Positions 48,766 through 59,886 of a DNA stretch of 64,000 bases are shown here, in pieces. Source of the stretch: Halichoerus grypus (taxonomy: Eukaryota; Chordata; Mammalia; Carnivora; Phocidae); the NCBI RefSeq assembly GCF_964656455.1, contig NC_135714.1, positions 64,009,850-64,073,849 of the forward strand, read 5' to 3'. Within the stretch, counting starts at the first letter, position 1, and every line of letters begins with the position of its first letter. Both the position numbers and the translations under genes were made by a program. The notes beneath the pieces were generated by a model, which saw nothing but the letters and a program-made list of their open reading frames with translations, was not told where the DNA came from and did not search any database.

Positions 48766-49719
48766 GTAAGTCTCTGTGCTTAGATGTGGGAGGGGGATGG
48801 GGAGGAAGGCAGGTTTGGTAAGGAGAGTGGAAAATTTTGTCGTCCGTCTCGTCATCCACCAGAAGACAGGGAAACATAATTGTTGAGGGGATCTCTACTG
48901 GCAATAAGATTATACAAAGGGAGGAGCGGGTGGGGATCACTTTGCGGGAGAAGCAAGCGACTGGGGAGCGCGCGGCCGCCAGACAATGCCTGCCTACGGA
49001 GAGGGCGAGCGGCCGGCGGCAGCGACGCGCTCTCGGCGAGCCCCGCGGGCTCTGGGGAGGATCCCCCGGGCGACGGGAGCTGGGGCCTAGAGCAGGCTGC
49101 AGAGCTCGGAAGGGCTGGGTGGCGGAGGCGACCGCACGCCGGCGGGCGAGCCCAAGCTCTCGCCCAGCGGTTATTGTGGCCAGCTCGTGGCGGCCGCCGC
49201 GGCGACGCGAACCCCTATTAGCGCGGCGTAGCAAGGATCTTTTCACCGTATTGTTAGGTAGAACTGCATTTTAATGATTGCGTCCCTGCTGTTGCCCGAA
49301 GTGACGGGGCGACCTCCCGGCACAATGAAACGCCTGTGTGAAAGAGACTTTTAAAGGGAAGAGAGAAATTGAGGCATAAAACGCTGAATTGAGGAAACTG
49401 AAAAGGAGAGAATAGGATTCCGTTGAAAAGGAGATGAGAGATTCTGAAGGTTTTGTTTTTTTTTTTTTAACGTATTTAAATTTGCATTTAGAGATCAGAA
49501 AGGCTACCGTGTGTGGGGTAAAAATACCCAGAGACAGATGCTGTAATATAGTAAAGTAAGTTTCTACTTTATGGATATTTCCTCTTATTTCTGTCTGGCA
49601 GAAACAGCCCAATACTTGACATTTGGAGGATGTAGCAGAGTGAATGGAAAAAAAGGCTGACCAAAGTTTCATGCTCTGTTAGCTAGAAAGGAAAAAAAAA
49701 GAAGAAGAAGAAGCAGCTC

Positions 49720-49960
49720 TACCTTGTAATCACATTTGCAAGATTAATTGGTTAATAGGCATTAAGATAAAAATGGACATTACTAATATTATTCCATAAT
49801 GAACAGCTTCTCAGGAAAAGAATTAGGTCTACTCTTTCCTGCTACTTAAATTATACAAAGCGTACATAAATTACTGCCTATGGCGACGTTATTAGGGAAA
49901 ACCCAACTTGGGGGAATCTTTTAATCAGTCAGAGTTAACAATGCAGCTAGTTCAAAGCCA
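49720..49960. other. AT-rich candidate regulatory block in the first visible PRDM8 intron
   Basis: It lies between the probable 5' exon and coding exon 1. It has no repeats and several ATTA/TAAT sites (AGATTAATTGGTTAATAGGC and nearby) plus GGCGACGTTATTAGG. It is listed as a site to compare across species, not as a proven element. Confidence 0.3.
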
Positions 49961-51033
49961 GTTTAAAATTTAAATACCTGTTTTGTTTTTTTTTAAAAAG
50001 ATGACAAGTTTTGTAGGGATGTCCAGTGGCATAGGAAGGAAAATGTCTTTTTATGATAGCTTAATAGAGCCCTCCATCAGGGTATTAAACTTTCTAAATT
50101 GCTGTGGATTAAACAGTCAGAGAGCCCACAGAGGTCTACCCAAACAGGGTCATATCTGGGGGAGCGAGAATCCACCAGTCACTACACCTGCAGTATTTCA
50201 ATCAGGGGACACTTCAGGCCTGCCCTGTACCTACTCACTTCATGAGGCACATGCAACTCAATCCACCCCCTTGTATAACAAGGTAACTGGGATTCACCCT
50301 CATCCATAAATAAGCATGTCGAGAAAAAAATAATTACCTCCGCTTGCTGCTTTTAATTAAAGCCTCGGAGGGACAGTGTTGGATTATGGTAATGAACAGA
50401 CCTACGTCCCCTCTTGTAGGCTGCAGAGAAAGGTTAGCTGACACAGAATCAGTGGCCCTGACACTCGACTTGAAATCCATTCGCCATGCTTGGCTGTCTC
50501 TGCCTGCTCACTAAGGCTGCTCCCCTCTTTGGAAGAAAGAAAAAATCAACTCCTGGGCACCCAGTTCAATACATAAGAAGAGAGGAGAGGAGCTTTCTCC
50601 CAAGGACTGGAAGTTTCTTTCAGTCGGGAAAAGTCTATAGGCTAGTAAAAAAAAATCCTATTGTTCTCCCCACCTTTATCCCCCAAATCCTGGCCCATCC
50701 TCCCCCAAGGTAATGCAAAAAACTGATCTGTCTTTCCTAGCCCTGTTTTCCTTCTCAAAAGCAGTCCATTCTGAGATCCCAAGATTCCAAATATTTTAAA
50801 AAGGCGCGGGGTAGGGGGGGAGTACTTCTCAGTTGGCATTTTCAAAATATGCCAGATTTAATCTGCCACTGGTTTTATTTTTGAAATCAATGCTGTGCAA
50901 AAAGTCAAATTCAAGAAAAAATTCAAGAAAATATGTCTATAGTTGAAATGTTCTGCCTGGATTCATAGAGGGAAAAGGAGTAAATAAGGAGTAATATAAG
51001 TTGTTTCCTTATCCTGTGTATCTGTCACCAGTG

Positions 51034-51252
51034 ATGGAGGATTCAGGCATCCAGCGAGGCATCTGGGATGGAGATGCCAAGGCTGTCCAGCAATGTCTGA
51101 CAGATATTTTTACCAGTGTTTACACCACCTGCGACATCCCTGAGAATGCTATATTCGGTCCCTGCATCCTGAGCCATACTTCCCTGTATGACAGCATAGC
51201 TTTCATAGCTCTCAAGTCCACGGACAAGAGAACAGTCCCCTATATCTTCCGG
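51034..51252 (+). CDS. PRDM8: PRDM8 coding exon 1 (start codon, first half of PR domain)
   Basis: The exon begins at 51032 after the acceptor ATCTGTCACCAG, so the ATG at 51034 is only two bases into it. The start context has G at -3 and G at +4, a strong Kozak match. It encodes residues 1-73, beginning MEDSGIQRGIWDGDAK. It ends in phase 0 at CGG, followed by the donor GTAAGT at 51253. The next intron is 1011 bp. Confidence 0.96.
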
Positions 51253-54200
51253 GTAAGTCTTGGCCAGTGCTGCATCGGGTATGAGGGTAATCCCATGTTG
51301 AAAATTGACCAAGGATCATTCTAATGACAAGCTGAGATAGTTTCTGAATGTAGAAAGTAAAATAATGTGAGACATCCTATTTTACACACCAAAAAAAAAA
51401 AAGAAAAGAAAAGGAATATTAAACTCAAATTATTGTCAATTGATTTCTGGAATAAATGACAAAATTTTATTTGGAATGCCAGGTATATCTAAATCACTGC
51501 CTCAGTTCTGGGCTTTCCTGGTGATGAACACAACTTCCTTAACTCTTTGGGAGATTTCAACTAGGGTGGAACCTATTTGCATACTAAGTACTTTCTGTAA
51601 GGACTTTTATTGTAAGTATTGGGTGCATTTGTGTTCCAACCTAGGAGGCCTTCTTTTCCTCTAAATGTTACTCTTTCTAGGAAGCTAGCTAGTCCCAGAA
51701 TTTGTATTTAATGAAAATGTTAATGGCTTGACAAGAAAACATCATTAAATTCATATGTTTGAGTTTCAAGATATAAGTCCTCCCACTTTCTATTCTTTCT
51801 TTACAAAGAAAATCTATTAATTGTTTCAGGCAAAATTAGGAAAATGAATGAATGCCACGGAATAGTTTCTAAGATCTAAGCTTGCTTTTTAACTTCCGAA
51901 GCAAACAAAATTCCTCACAGTTTTGTAATGTGGGATAATTGAGAAGTGAATTCTCAAGAGGGTAATACTGATTTGAATTGTAAGGAGAAATTCCCCCATT
52001 TGATATTCAACCAGTATATGAAAACCACAGCTTAATCTATATGATTGACACAGTGTTTCAAAGGGCAGTTATCTTGCCTGCTGGTTACAAACACAAAGAT
52101 GGGTGCCAACTTGGGTCACGGTTAATCTTGATCTCAGATAATTCTTCGGAAAAGAATAACAAAAAGGAAACGGTCCTGGTTCCTCTGGCTTCATTCTCTC
52201 ACGAGGGTCTCCCTCCCCCCATCCCCCACCTTCTTGTATTCTTTCCTTTTTTCTAAACTGTAGGTAGACACCTCAGCGGCAAATGGTTCTTCAGAAGGTC
52301 TCATGTGGCTGCGACTTGTCCAGTCAGCCAGAGATAAAGAAGAGCAGAACCTTGAAGCCTATATAAAAAACGGACAGCTGTTTTACCGCTCTCTCCGCAG
52401 GATTGCCAAAGACGAGGAGTTACTAGTTTGGTATGGGAAAGAACTGACTGAGTTACTCTTGCTCTGCCCCTCTAGATCCCACAGCAAAATGAATGGTAGG
52501 TTGGCTCGCGACCCGCGACGGGGCCCTTCGCTAGCGGGGGAGACGCAGGGGGAGGCGGGGGCTCACTCTGGCGCACTGGCGCCTTTCCTCCCTTAGGGCG
52601 TCTGCTGGGAAACTTCAGAGGTATAGTCTGCAATGCAGCTGGGACCGATAGATGAGAATAAACCGGGGGACATTGGCTTGGTTACTGCACTCCCCCCTGA
52701 TTTGGAGGGGAAGTTAGAGCAGGTCGGACAGGATACTCTTTTCTCAGGCGCTCAGGTCGTGAGAGATGAAGGTGGATTTGTGAAGAGGGTGATGGCAAAC
52801 TGGTCTGGAGACTATGCTTAGTAATCATGTGGTGTGCGTGTGTGCGCGCGCGCACGTGTGTGTGTGTGTGGTGTTTTTTCACTAAGCAGGGTCGTCCCCT
52901 TACACATGCCTGGAATGCAGCCAACGTTTCCAGTTTGAGTTCCCCTATGTGGCGCATCTGCGCTTCCGCTGCCCCAAGAGACTTCACAGCGCTGATGCCA
53001 GCCCCCAAGAAGAGCAAGGCGGCGGCGTGGGCACCAAGGATCACGGGGGCGGGGGCGGGGGCAAGGACCAGCAGCAGCAGCATCAGCAAGAGGCGCCCTT
53101 GGGCCCTGGCCCCAAGTTCGGCAAAGCCGGCCCCATCCACCACTACCCCGCCCCCTCCCCCGAGGGCAGTAACCAGCCTGCGGCTGGCGGCGGCGGCGGC
53201 AGCGCCAAGCCCTCCACGGACTTTCACAACCTGGCCCGGGAGCTCGAAAACTCGGGGGGAGGCAACAGCTGCTCCCCGGCCCGGAGTCTCGGTAGCGGCG
53301 GCGGCCACCAGGAGGCGGAGCTGAGTCCCGACGGCAACGCCATGGGCGGCGGCAAGGGGAAGAGGAAATTCCCGGAGGAGGCGGCGGAGGGGGGCGGCGG
53401 CGTGGGGCTGGCGGGGGGTCGGGGTCGCTTCGCCGAGCGGCCCCTGCCCGCCTCCAAGGAGGACTTGGTGTGCACGCCGCAGCAGTACCGCGCCTCGGGC
53501 AGCTACTTCAGCCTGGAAGAGAACGGCCGCCTTTTCGCGCCGCCCAGCCCCGAGACGGGCGAGGCGAAGCGCAGCGCCTTCGTGGAGGTGAAGAAGGCGG
53601 CCCGAGCGGCAGGTCTGCAGGAGGACGCGGCCGCCGACGGCGGGGGCGCGGCCGCCGAGGACCAGGACGCGGGCGGCGGTGGGGGCGGCGGCGGCTCCTC
53701 CACGCCCGTGGCCGCTTCGCCGGCAGGCGCCGACAAGCTGCTGGCCCCGCGGCCTGGGGGCCCTCTGCCTAGCCGGCTGGAGGGCAGCAGCCCGGCGCGG
53801 GGCAGCGCCTTCACCTCGGTGCCGCAGCTGGGCGGCGCGGGCAGCAACGGCGCGGGCGGCGGCGCGGGCGCGGGGGCCTCCGGCGGCGCGGGCGGCGGCC
53901 AGGGTGCCGCCTCGGACGAGCGCAAGAGCGCCTTCTCGCAGCCGGCGCGCTCCTTCTCACAGCTGTCCCCGCTGGTGCTGGGCCAGAAGCTGAGCGCGCT
54001 CGAGCCGTGCCACCCCGGCGACGGGGTGGGTCCCACCAGACTCTACCCCGCCGCCACCGACCCTCTGGCCGTGAAGCTGCAGGGGGCCGCGGACCTGAAC
54101 GGAGGTTGCGGGGCCCTGCCGAGCGGCGGCGGTGGCGGCGGCCTGCCCAAACAGAACCCCTTCCTCTACGCCACCGCGTTCTGGCCCAAGAGCTCCGCGG

Positions 54201-54499
54201 CGGCGGCGGCGGCGGCGGCCGCGGGGCCCCTGCAGTTGCAGCTGCCCTCTGCGCTCACGCTGCTGCCGCCCTCCTTCACCTCGCTGTGTCTGCCCGCGCA
54301 GAACTGGTGCGCCAAGTGCAACGCCTCCTTCCGCATGACCTCCGACCTGGTGTACCACATGCGGTCGCATCACAAAAAGGAGTACGCGATGGAGCCCTTG
54401 GTGAAGCGGCGGCGGGAGGAGAAACTCAAGTGCCCCATTTGCAATGAGTCCTTCAGGGAGCGCCACCACCTCTCCAGGCACATGACCTCGCATAATTGA
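51034..54499 (+). CDS. PRDM8: PRDM8, PR domain zinc finger protein 8 (three coding exons, complete)
   Basis: The coding sequence is join(51034..51252, 52264..52495, 52890..54499), which gives 686 codons and a stop; human PRDM8 is about 689 aa. The order is: PR/SET-type domain at about residues 16-131; a C2HC finger with C157, C160, H173 and C178; a long Gly/Ala/Pro/Ser-rich linker with a Gln/His stretch at about 211-217 and nine alanines at 587-595; then two C2H2 fingers (C624, C627, H640, H644 and C665, C668, H681, H685). A basic KRRREEK segment at 656-662 lies between the last two fingers and may be a nuclear signal. All junctions are GT/AG and keep frame. The family member is a nuclear repressor that acts with BHLHE22 in neurons; H3K9 methyltransferase activity has been reported, and a human variant is linked to early-onset Lafora body disease. 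I recognised it by its PR domain and terminal fingers. The flanking genes known in human, ANTXR2 and FGF5, are not visible here. Confidence 0.97.
52264..52495 (+). CDS. PRDM8: PRDM8 coding exon 2 (second half of PR domain)
   Basis: The acceptor is TTTTTTCTAAACTGTAG ending at 52263, and the donor is GTAGGT at 52496. It adds 77 full codons and one base of the glycine codon for residue 151. It carries the end of the PR domain, including the segment DEELLVWYGKELTELL. The 3' intron is only 394 bp. Confidence 0.96.
52832..52870. repeat. 39-bp alternating purine-pyrimidine tract (Z-DNA type) before the PRDM8 exon 3 acceptor
   Basis: The stretch alternates purine and pyrimidine without a break, with a GCGCGCGCGCAC core flanked by GT repeats. 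It ends 19 bases before the AG of the exon 3 acceptor. Only TTTTTTC separates it from ACTAAGCAG, so the usual pyrimidine tract is very short. Confidence 0.9.
52890..54499 (+). CDS. PRDM8: PRDM8 coding exon 3 (all zinc fingers, stop codon)
   Basis: The acceptor CACTAAGCAG ends at 52889. Two bases complete glycine 151, then the frame runs open for about 1.6 kb to TGA at 54497-54499. It encodes the C2HC finger, the low-complexity linker and both terminal C2H2 fingers. The exon is very GC- and CpG-rich, so it doubles as an intragenic CpG island and produces long false reading frames on other frames and on the opposite strand. Confidence 0.97.
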
Positions 54500-54687
54500 C
54501 ACGGAAAGGACCCTAGCTTTCCACGCGCGCACACTCACAGTCAAGCCACCTGCAGGAAAAACACGCGAGGACATCCACCACTTCCTTGTGACCTGAAACG
54601 TTGCATCCAGAGACAGACAGAAACACACACTCAAACATACACGTGCCACCTCCAACCTTTTCATTTACATGTTTACCTGTGACCTAC

Positions 54688-54690
<3 letters not shown>

Positions 54691-54727
<37 letters not shown>
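54691..54727. repeat. (AC)n microsatellite in the PRDM8 3' UTR
   Basis: About 18 perfect AC units lie 190 bp after the stop codon. The tract is uninterrupted and so is likely to vary in length between individuals. Confidence 0.95.
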
Positions 54728-54728
<1 letters not shown>

Positions 54729-55248
54729 GACAGGATGGTGGATTTTTGATTGGGTGGGTTGTTCAAGGGGTTTTCTTTTGAATGCACGCATTTTCACTTT
54801 CCAAAAACAAAGGTACATTTTTAAAAATGTCATATATTGCAACATATTGATGCATTTGTCATACGTTTCTACTTAAATTATTAAGCACTTACGGTTTAGA
54901 TGTAATAATTATATGTAAGGGCAAAATTTATTTTAGATATAAAGTAAAGGAGGAGGGTGAGATGCTTTCTGCATTTCTTGATGACAGTTTGTGTTCTTAC
55001 AAAAATAAATAAAATGAAGAAAAAGGGGTCACCATTCAATTTAAGTTTCCAGGGGGAAGTGCATGTATCATGAAATGATTATGGACTTCAATGAAGAATG
55101 TCATCATTATGTAAATATGTATTTCCTTTTAATACAAAGTGTAATTTTGTGCCAGTGAAATGGAGTCTGAATAGTTATGTGTTTCTTTTAACCCTGGAAA
55201 GATTTATTAAACTTTATAGATTATCCAGGTATTGTTGGATGCTTTGAC

Positions 55249-55254
55249 AATAAA
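55249..55254 (+). terminator. Polyadenylation signal AATAAA, probable PRDM8 3' end
   Basis: AATAAA is followed at about 30-55 bases by GTGTTTTTAAGTTGTTTTTTG, a typical GU/U-rich downstream element. Cleavage would fall at about 55270-55280. The cluster AAATAAATAAAA near 55003 is the alternative. Confidence 0.65.
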
Positions 55255-55275
55255 TGACTATTTTCTTCAAAGCAA

Positions 55276-57719
55276 TTATTTGGAAAGTGTTTTTAAGTTG
55301 TTTTTTGTTTTGTTCTGTTTTTTTTTTTTTTTTGTGGCTAAGGTCTACACTTTGAGTAGATACCATCTATTTTCATCGAGTCTCTGAAAAGAAGAGAAGA
55401 GATAGCAGGAGAGAGCGATAATAAACCCTGTCCCACTTACATTTACTTACTCTAAGCCAACATTGAACCTAAAAGGGAGAAGATAAAGTTTGATTATTGT
55501 TTGTAAAACCTTTAGCTGGAAAGTTTTGGGCTTCTTCATCAAAGGATAAATCATTTAGACAAAGATGTCTGCCATGAAGCTAACCTGTCAGTGGGATGTC
55601 AGCATTCTTTTCAGCAGCAGGATAATTAGCATCTTCACAAGTGGCCAGAGACAATTTTCAGGCCTTGATCAGAGAAGCCAGATGAAACACCCACATTAAT
55701 TCTATGAGTGATGCCCACATGAAGGAGTATCTTGTGCTCTAGAACCCTTCAGCATTCTGTCATTATCCATTAAGAGACCCAATGGGGAGTTTCTTTAGAA
55801 ACCAAGGTGAAATGACCATGATAGTCTATGTATTGCTGAGCCCAGCCTTCTTTCTAAAGGCTTGAGCAGCTGCAAAGCTTCTGGAAAAAACCCAGTCCTA
55901 GAGCATTACGATACAGGAGAACCTGATAATTTTCCTCCCCTTCCTGATCTTCCTCTTATGAAAAGTCTCTCTGAACTTTTCATATACTGACAACAATTCT
56001 TAGTTAAGTTGTTCAGCAACCATTAGGTGCAAAACCATAAAAATGATGACCTTTTAGGTCTTAGGGTAGCCTGCACTTAATCTATTCTCTTCAGAGTCAT
56101 TCTAGAAATGCTCTACTAACAGACACTACCCTGGCTTATCTATCACAGGAGGTGTTCTTTCCCACTTTGTCCTCCACATCTGGTCAGTCCTCCACTATGT
56201 CAGAAGGAGGACACCTGTGAGAAAGTCTGAAATGAGAAACTTGCACAGTCTCATTGAAGACATTCAATGGCTTCCCCTCTAAAAGGATTTGAAAGCCTTG
56301 TTAGCTTAAGGTGACTACAGAACAAGTTATGATTAGGGCAGGCAGCAAGTAAAGACCAGGGGTAGGGTAAAGAGATATATCCATTGTGTGACCCCTGTTG
56401 GATGAAAAAGCAGGTTGACTCCCTTATCTAAGGACTTTTCTGTGCCACATTTCTCTGAGGCCTGCTCTCAGTTTTCCTAGGCAACAGTTGAATGATCTGA
56501 AATGATCTAATGCCCAGCAAAGTAGAATGAGAACAGTACAAAATTTCAGTTTTAACTGCTCTTCATGACTAATATGACTGCATCCTCACTGGCAACATTT
56601 GATTTAGCTGCATTCTGGTTTTCTCATCTATACAATAAGGGAGATGGGTTCTCCTATCTTTAAACTACTTCCAGCACTGGGGAATTGTTTTTTTGCAATG
56701 GGTTAATCAGGCCCCAATAAAATCTAAAGGGAGATGTGTAGAGAAAAGACCAAGATTGGTCATGAAGCAAATCTGATGGCAAGAAGTAAGAAAGATATTT
56801 GGTGGCAAATGAAAGATGGGCCTCAAGAGATCCTTAAATCACAATGCTTGAGAGGCTAACTAAATTGTCCATACCTGGAATACTAGTGGATCTCTGGAGC
56901 AAAAGTATCTTTAAAACCAGCCAACCAGCCAACAACACAGGTTGCTTCGGCCTAACTTTCCAAAACAAACAAACAAAACTCCATTGTCCAGAATCTCTTC
57001 TTCACTAGGTGGCTTCCTTACCTGTTGGGGATTCAGAGATGAACGTAGGTCTAGAAAAAAAGTAAGCAGATGCTCCTTTTTGTAAAGTCTGGAATCATAT
57101 AGTTTGAAGGGTACGTGGAGATTTCCCTTGTGCTTTCTTTTGTATGGACATTAACTTAATCACACAATCAGGAAGAAAGCCGAATCTTGGCTGAGCTACT
57201 GCCCAGGCGATCCAGGTGGGTGCGTTCATGGCAGACACTTTAGGGCTGGGCCCTTGTGCTGATCAATCTGCCCAGAAGACATTTTTGGCGGGAATTAGTA
57301 GGGGAAGGGTGCCCAGGGCTAGTTTTGTCTTCAGCCAAAGCAAACTGAGAAATGTTTTATTTTAATGCTGCATTTTCAAGCTTTCGGATGTATCTTAACT
57401 CTCCCCATGTCTGAACTTTCTCAGATGAGACTTTCTAAGATTCCATAACCCCACCCATCTACCCAGCTAACTGAGGTCGCTGGCTGAGGCCGTGGGCATA
57501 GATGTCTGCACACAGCTGCGGAGGTAACAAGGTCACAGGGTTATGCAGGCCTGCGGCAGCGTTGGTCAGGTGAAGTCCAAGACAGGTGGCCTGAGCTCAC
57601 AGCCCTGAAGCCGCGGGTCCTAAAGACTGGGGAAATGGAAAACCAACCGGTTGCTTCTCTAGCATTTGCTGTGTCCCAGTCGGAGCAGAATACCTGGGAT
57701 TTACCGGGTGTCTAGCGCC
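55276..57719. other. Downstream of PRDM8, no gene seen
   Basis: 2.4 kb of repeat-poor DNA with no frame of note, ending at the downstream CpG island. Confidence 0.5.
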
Positions 57720-58520
57720 TTCGATCTCCAAGCGTGCTCTCAGAGCAGATTCCGAATCCCTCTCCTCATTTGGCTTTGGTCAGTGGGGGTAGGCTAAGGG
57801 CGGGGTGTGGGGGTGGGTGGGGAAGGACGGCTGCATTTCCCAGGATCTGTTTGCAGGGTATAGCTTACGCTCACAGGCTGCGCAACTGGAGGGCCCCAGA
57901 AGACACGTCTCTGCACCTGTTCGCGGGCGCTGGCGAGAGGAGGCCGAAACCTGACCCTCCCGGGAAAAGTTCCCAAGGTCCCGGGCCCGCTCCTCGGCTT
58001 TGCGGCCCTCGGGCCCAAAAGTCCCGCGGTTTGCAGTGGCAGCCCCTCGCAGCCAGTTGCAAGCACCGATCTGCTGCGGCCCTTCCGCGCCGCAGTGGGC
58101 GGGGTGGGGGTGGGGAGACAGGTGTTCCAGGCCGGGCTCGGCATTCCCTTCCTCCCACCACCGATCTCCGAACCGCGGTGCTCCGCCTGCTTCCCGTCCT
58201 CTCTTAAGTTTCCCCTCCCGGCAGCTTCTCCCTGAGGGAGCGTGACTGCGAACGGGGAAACCTTGGACACCGGGGACCAGTCATACCAGAACCGGCCGGG
58301 AAGTGCGTCCCGCCCCTCCCGATTCCGAGGGCCGGAGCCCCACGGCGGTCTAGCGCGGGGGGGAGAGGGGGATCAGGGGCTTCCCGTCTCTCTGTCTCCA
58401 CCCACGATCCGCGCGGACTCTCCTCCGCCAGCCGGGAAGGTGCGGAGAGCCCGCGACGGGTCCCGGGAGCCGACCACTGCGGACTGACAGAGCTTGGGCA
58501 GCGCGGCGAGCAAGGGTCTC
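57720..58520. promoter_or_regulatory. CpG island 2.5 kb downstream of PRDM8, no gene assigned
   Basis: Dense CpG and GC runs 2.4 kb past the PRDM8 polyadenylation signal. No coding exon fits here. It could start a non-coding or antisense transcript or act as a regulatory island. A strong E2F-like TTTTTGGCGGGAA lies upstream at 57,283-57,295. Confidence 0.5.
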
Positions 58521-58881
58521 GCTGGGGGTCGGAGGACGGGGGGTGAGGTGGTTCCATTTAGAGTTTCTTTCTTGTCCTCTCCTTGCCCAATCCCATGTTC
58601 TGGAATCATTGTTGGCTCATTCCGTGGTATCTCCCGTTCCCCATTCCCTCAATCCCTCCTCACCAGCACGTCTCTTAAGCACTTCTGAAGATTTGAGATC
58701 ATTCCTGAGTTTTACGAAGAAAACTGCCCTGGATTCTCAGCCATCCAGGCAACCCACCCTTACGGTGGCCACAGCAGCCCAATAGGAAACCGCATTGTCA
58801 ATTTATTGGGCATACCCCATACCTGACCCAGGGATTTAGAGATGGGCAAGTGCCAGTTCCCTCCAGACAGACAGACGGACG

Positions 58882-58883
<2 letters not shown>

Positions 58884-58917
<34 letters not shown>
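58884..58917. repeat. (AC)n microsatellite
   Basis: About 17 perfect units next to an imperfect GACA/GACG run. Confidence 0.93.
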
Positions 58918-58919
<2 letters not shown>

Positions 58920-59042
58920 GCCACCTCTAAAACAGTTCCTCCTAGGAAAGTAAGCAGGTGGCCTGGCTTTTGAACTGATGTTGCTTTTGGCCTTGCTCGG
59001 AAATGTCATTGTCTTCTCCTGAAGGTGCAAAAGTACCTCCAC

Positions 59043-59241
59043 CCAGGGCGCCTGGGTGGCTCAGTCGTTAAGTGTCTGCCTTCGGCTCTGGTCATGATCC
59101 CAGGGTCCTGGGATCGAGCCCACATCAGGGTCCCTCCTCTGCGGGGAGTCTGCTTCTCCCTCTCCCACTCCCCCTACTTGTATTTCTTCTCTCACTGTGT
59201 CTCTTTCTGTCAAATACATAAAATCTTAAAAAAAAAAAAAA
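59043..59241 (+). mobile_element. CanSINE
   Basis: The duplication AAAAGTACCTCCAC is perfect at 59029-59042 and 59242-59255. Confidence 0.96.
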
Positions 59242-59705
59242 AAAAGTACCTCCACGGAGGTGTAAAAATTTTAGCCTGCCCAGAAGCTGAACTGGGAATG
59301 GAGTGAGACGCTGGGCTACCTCCTTTTTTCTCTTCCACATGCATTTTGGTTGACAGGCAGGCAGGCCATGAGGCCTAGAAGGTTGAGGCAGAAAGCTATG
59401 TCTTAGGCTAGTGGGCCTGAAGGCCTCCTGGCTTTGTAATCTGGCTGGGCAGGGAGAAAGGATGCTCTGCCTCTCTGCTTCACAGATCCCATTCCTAAGG
59501 TAACTTTTACTTTTCTTTCTTAAAATTGGAACTTAAAACTTTTCAGAAACACATCTATTCTCCAGTAGTAGTGGATGAAGAAACTGAAGAAAAAGTTCTA
59601 TTAAAAAAAAAAAATCCTTTTTTTTTTTAATCTATAGGGTTAGAAGTCTGGTAAAATATCCTACTTAAATAGCTGACCTGGTTATACTAATTATTTACTT
59701 ATCCC

Positions 59706-59886
59706 TTTTTTTTTTTTTGAAGATTTTATTTATTTATTTGAGAGAGAGAGCACAGAAGGAGAAAGAGAGGGAGAAGCAGACTCCCCACTGAGCAGAGAGC
59801 CCGATGCGGGGCTCAATCCCAGGACTGTGGTATCATGACCTGAGCCAAAGGCAGCAGCTTAACCAACTGAGCCGCCCAGGCGCCCC
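59706..59886 (-). mobile_element. CanSINE
   Basis: It runs from a T tract with GAAGATTTTATTTATTTATT to GAGCCGCCCAGGCGCCCC. ACTTATCC is found on both sides. Confidence 0.93.

Larger units (their letters stand above)
47330..49220. promoter_or_regulatory. CpG island, likely PRDM8 promoter region
   Basis: CpG is dense, strongest at 47,900-48,400 and 48,940-49,220, while the surrounding intergenic DNA is CpG-poor. It brackets the probable 5' untranslated exon at 48628. A CRE-like TCACGCGTCA next to an ATTGG box lies at about 48,406-48,418. No TATA box is evident. Boundaries are by eye. Confidence 0.65.
54500..55275 (+). other. PRDM8: PRDM8 3' untranslated region
   Basis: The sequence after the stop codon shifts quickly from GC-rich coding DNA to AT-rich DNA and contains an (AC)n microsatellite. 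It ends near a polyadenylation signal at 55249 with a T/GT-rich element just after it. An earlier AATAAA-type cluster at about 55003 could give a shorter transcript. The length of about 775 bp is inferred from the signals. Confidence 0.7.

Noticed and set aside
52682..54664. Long open frames on the minus strand and in other frames of PRDM8 exon 3 (up to 235 codons)
   Set aside because: High GC content removes stop codons. The frames have no domains, start sites or splice support, and the + strand frame matches PRDM8.
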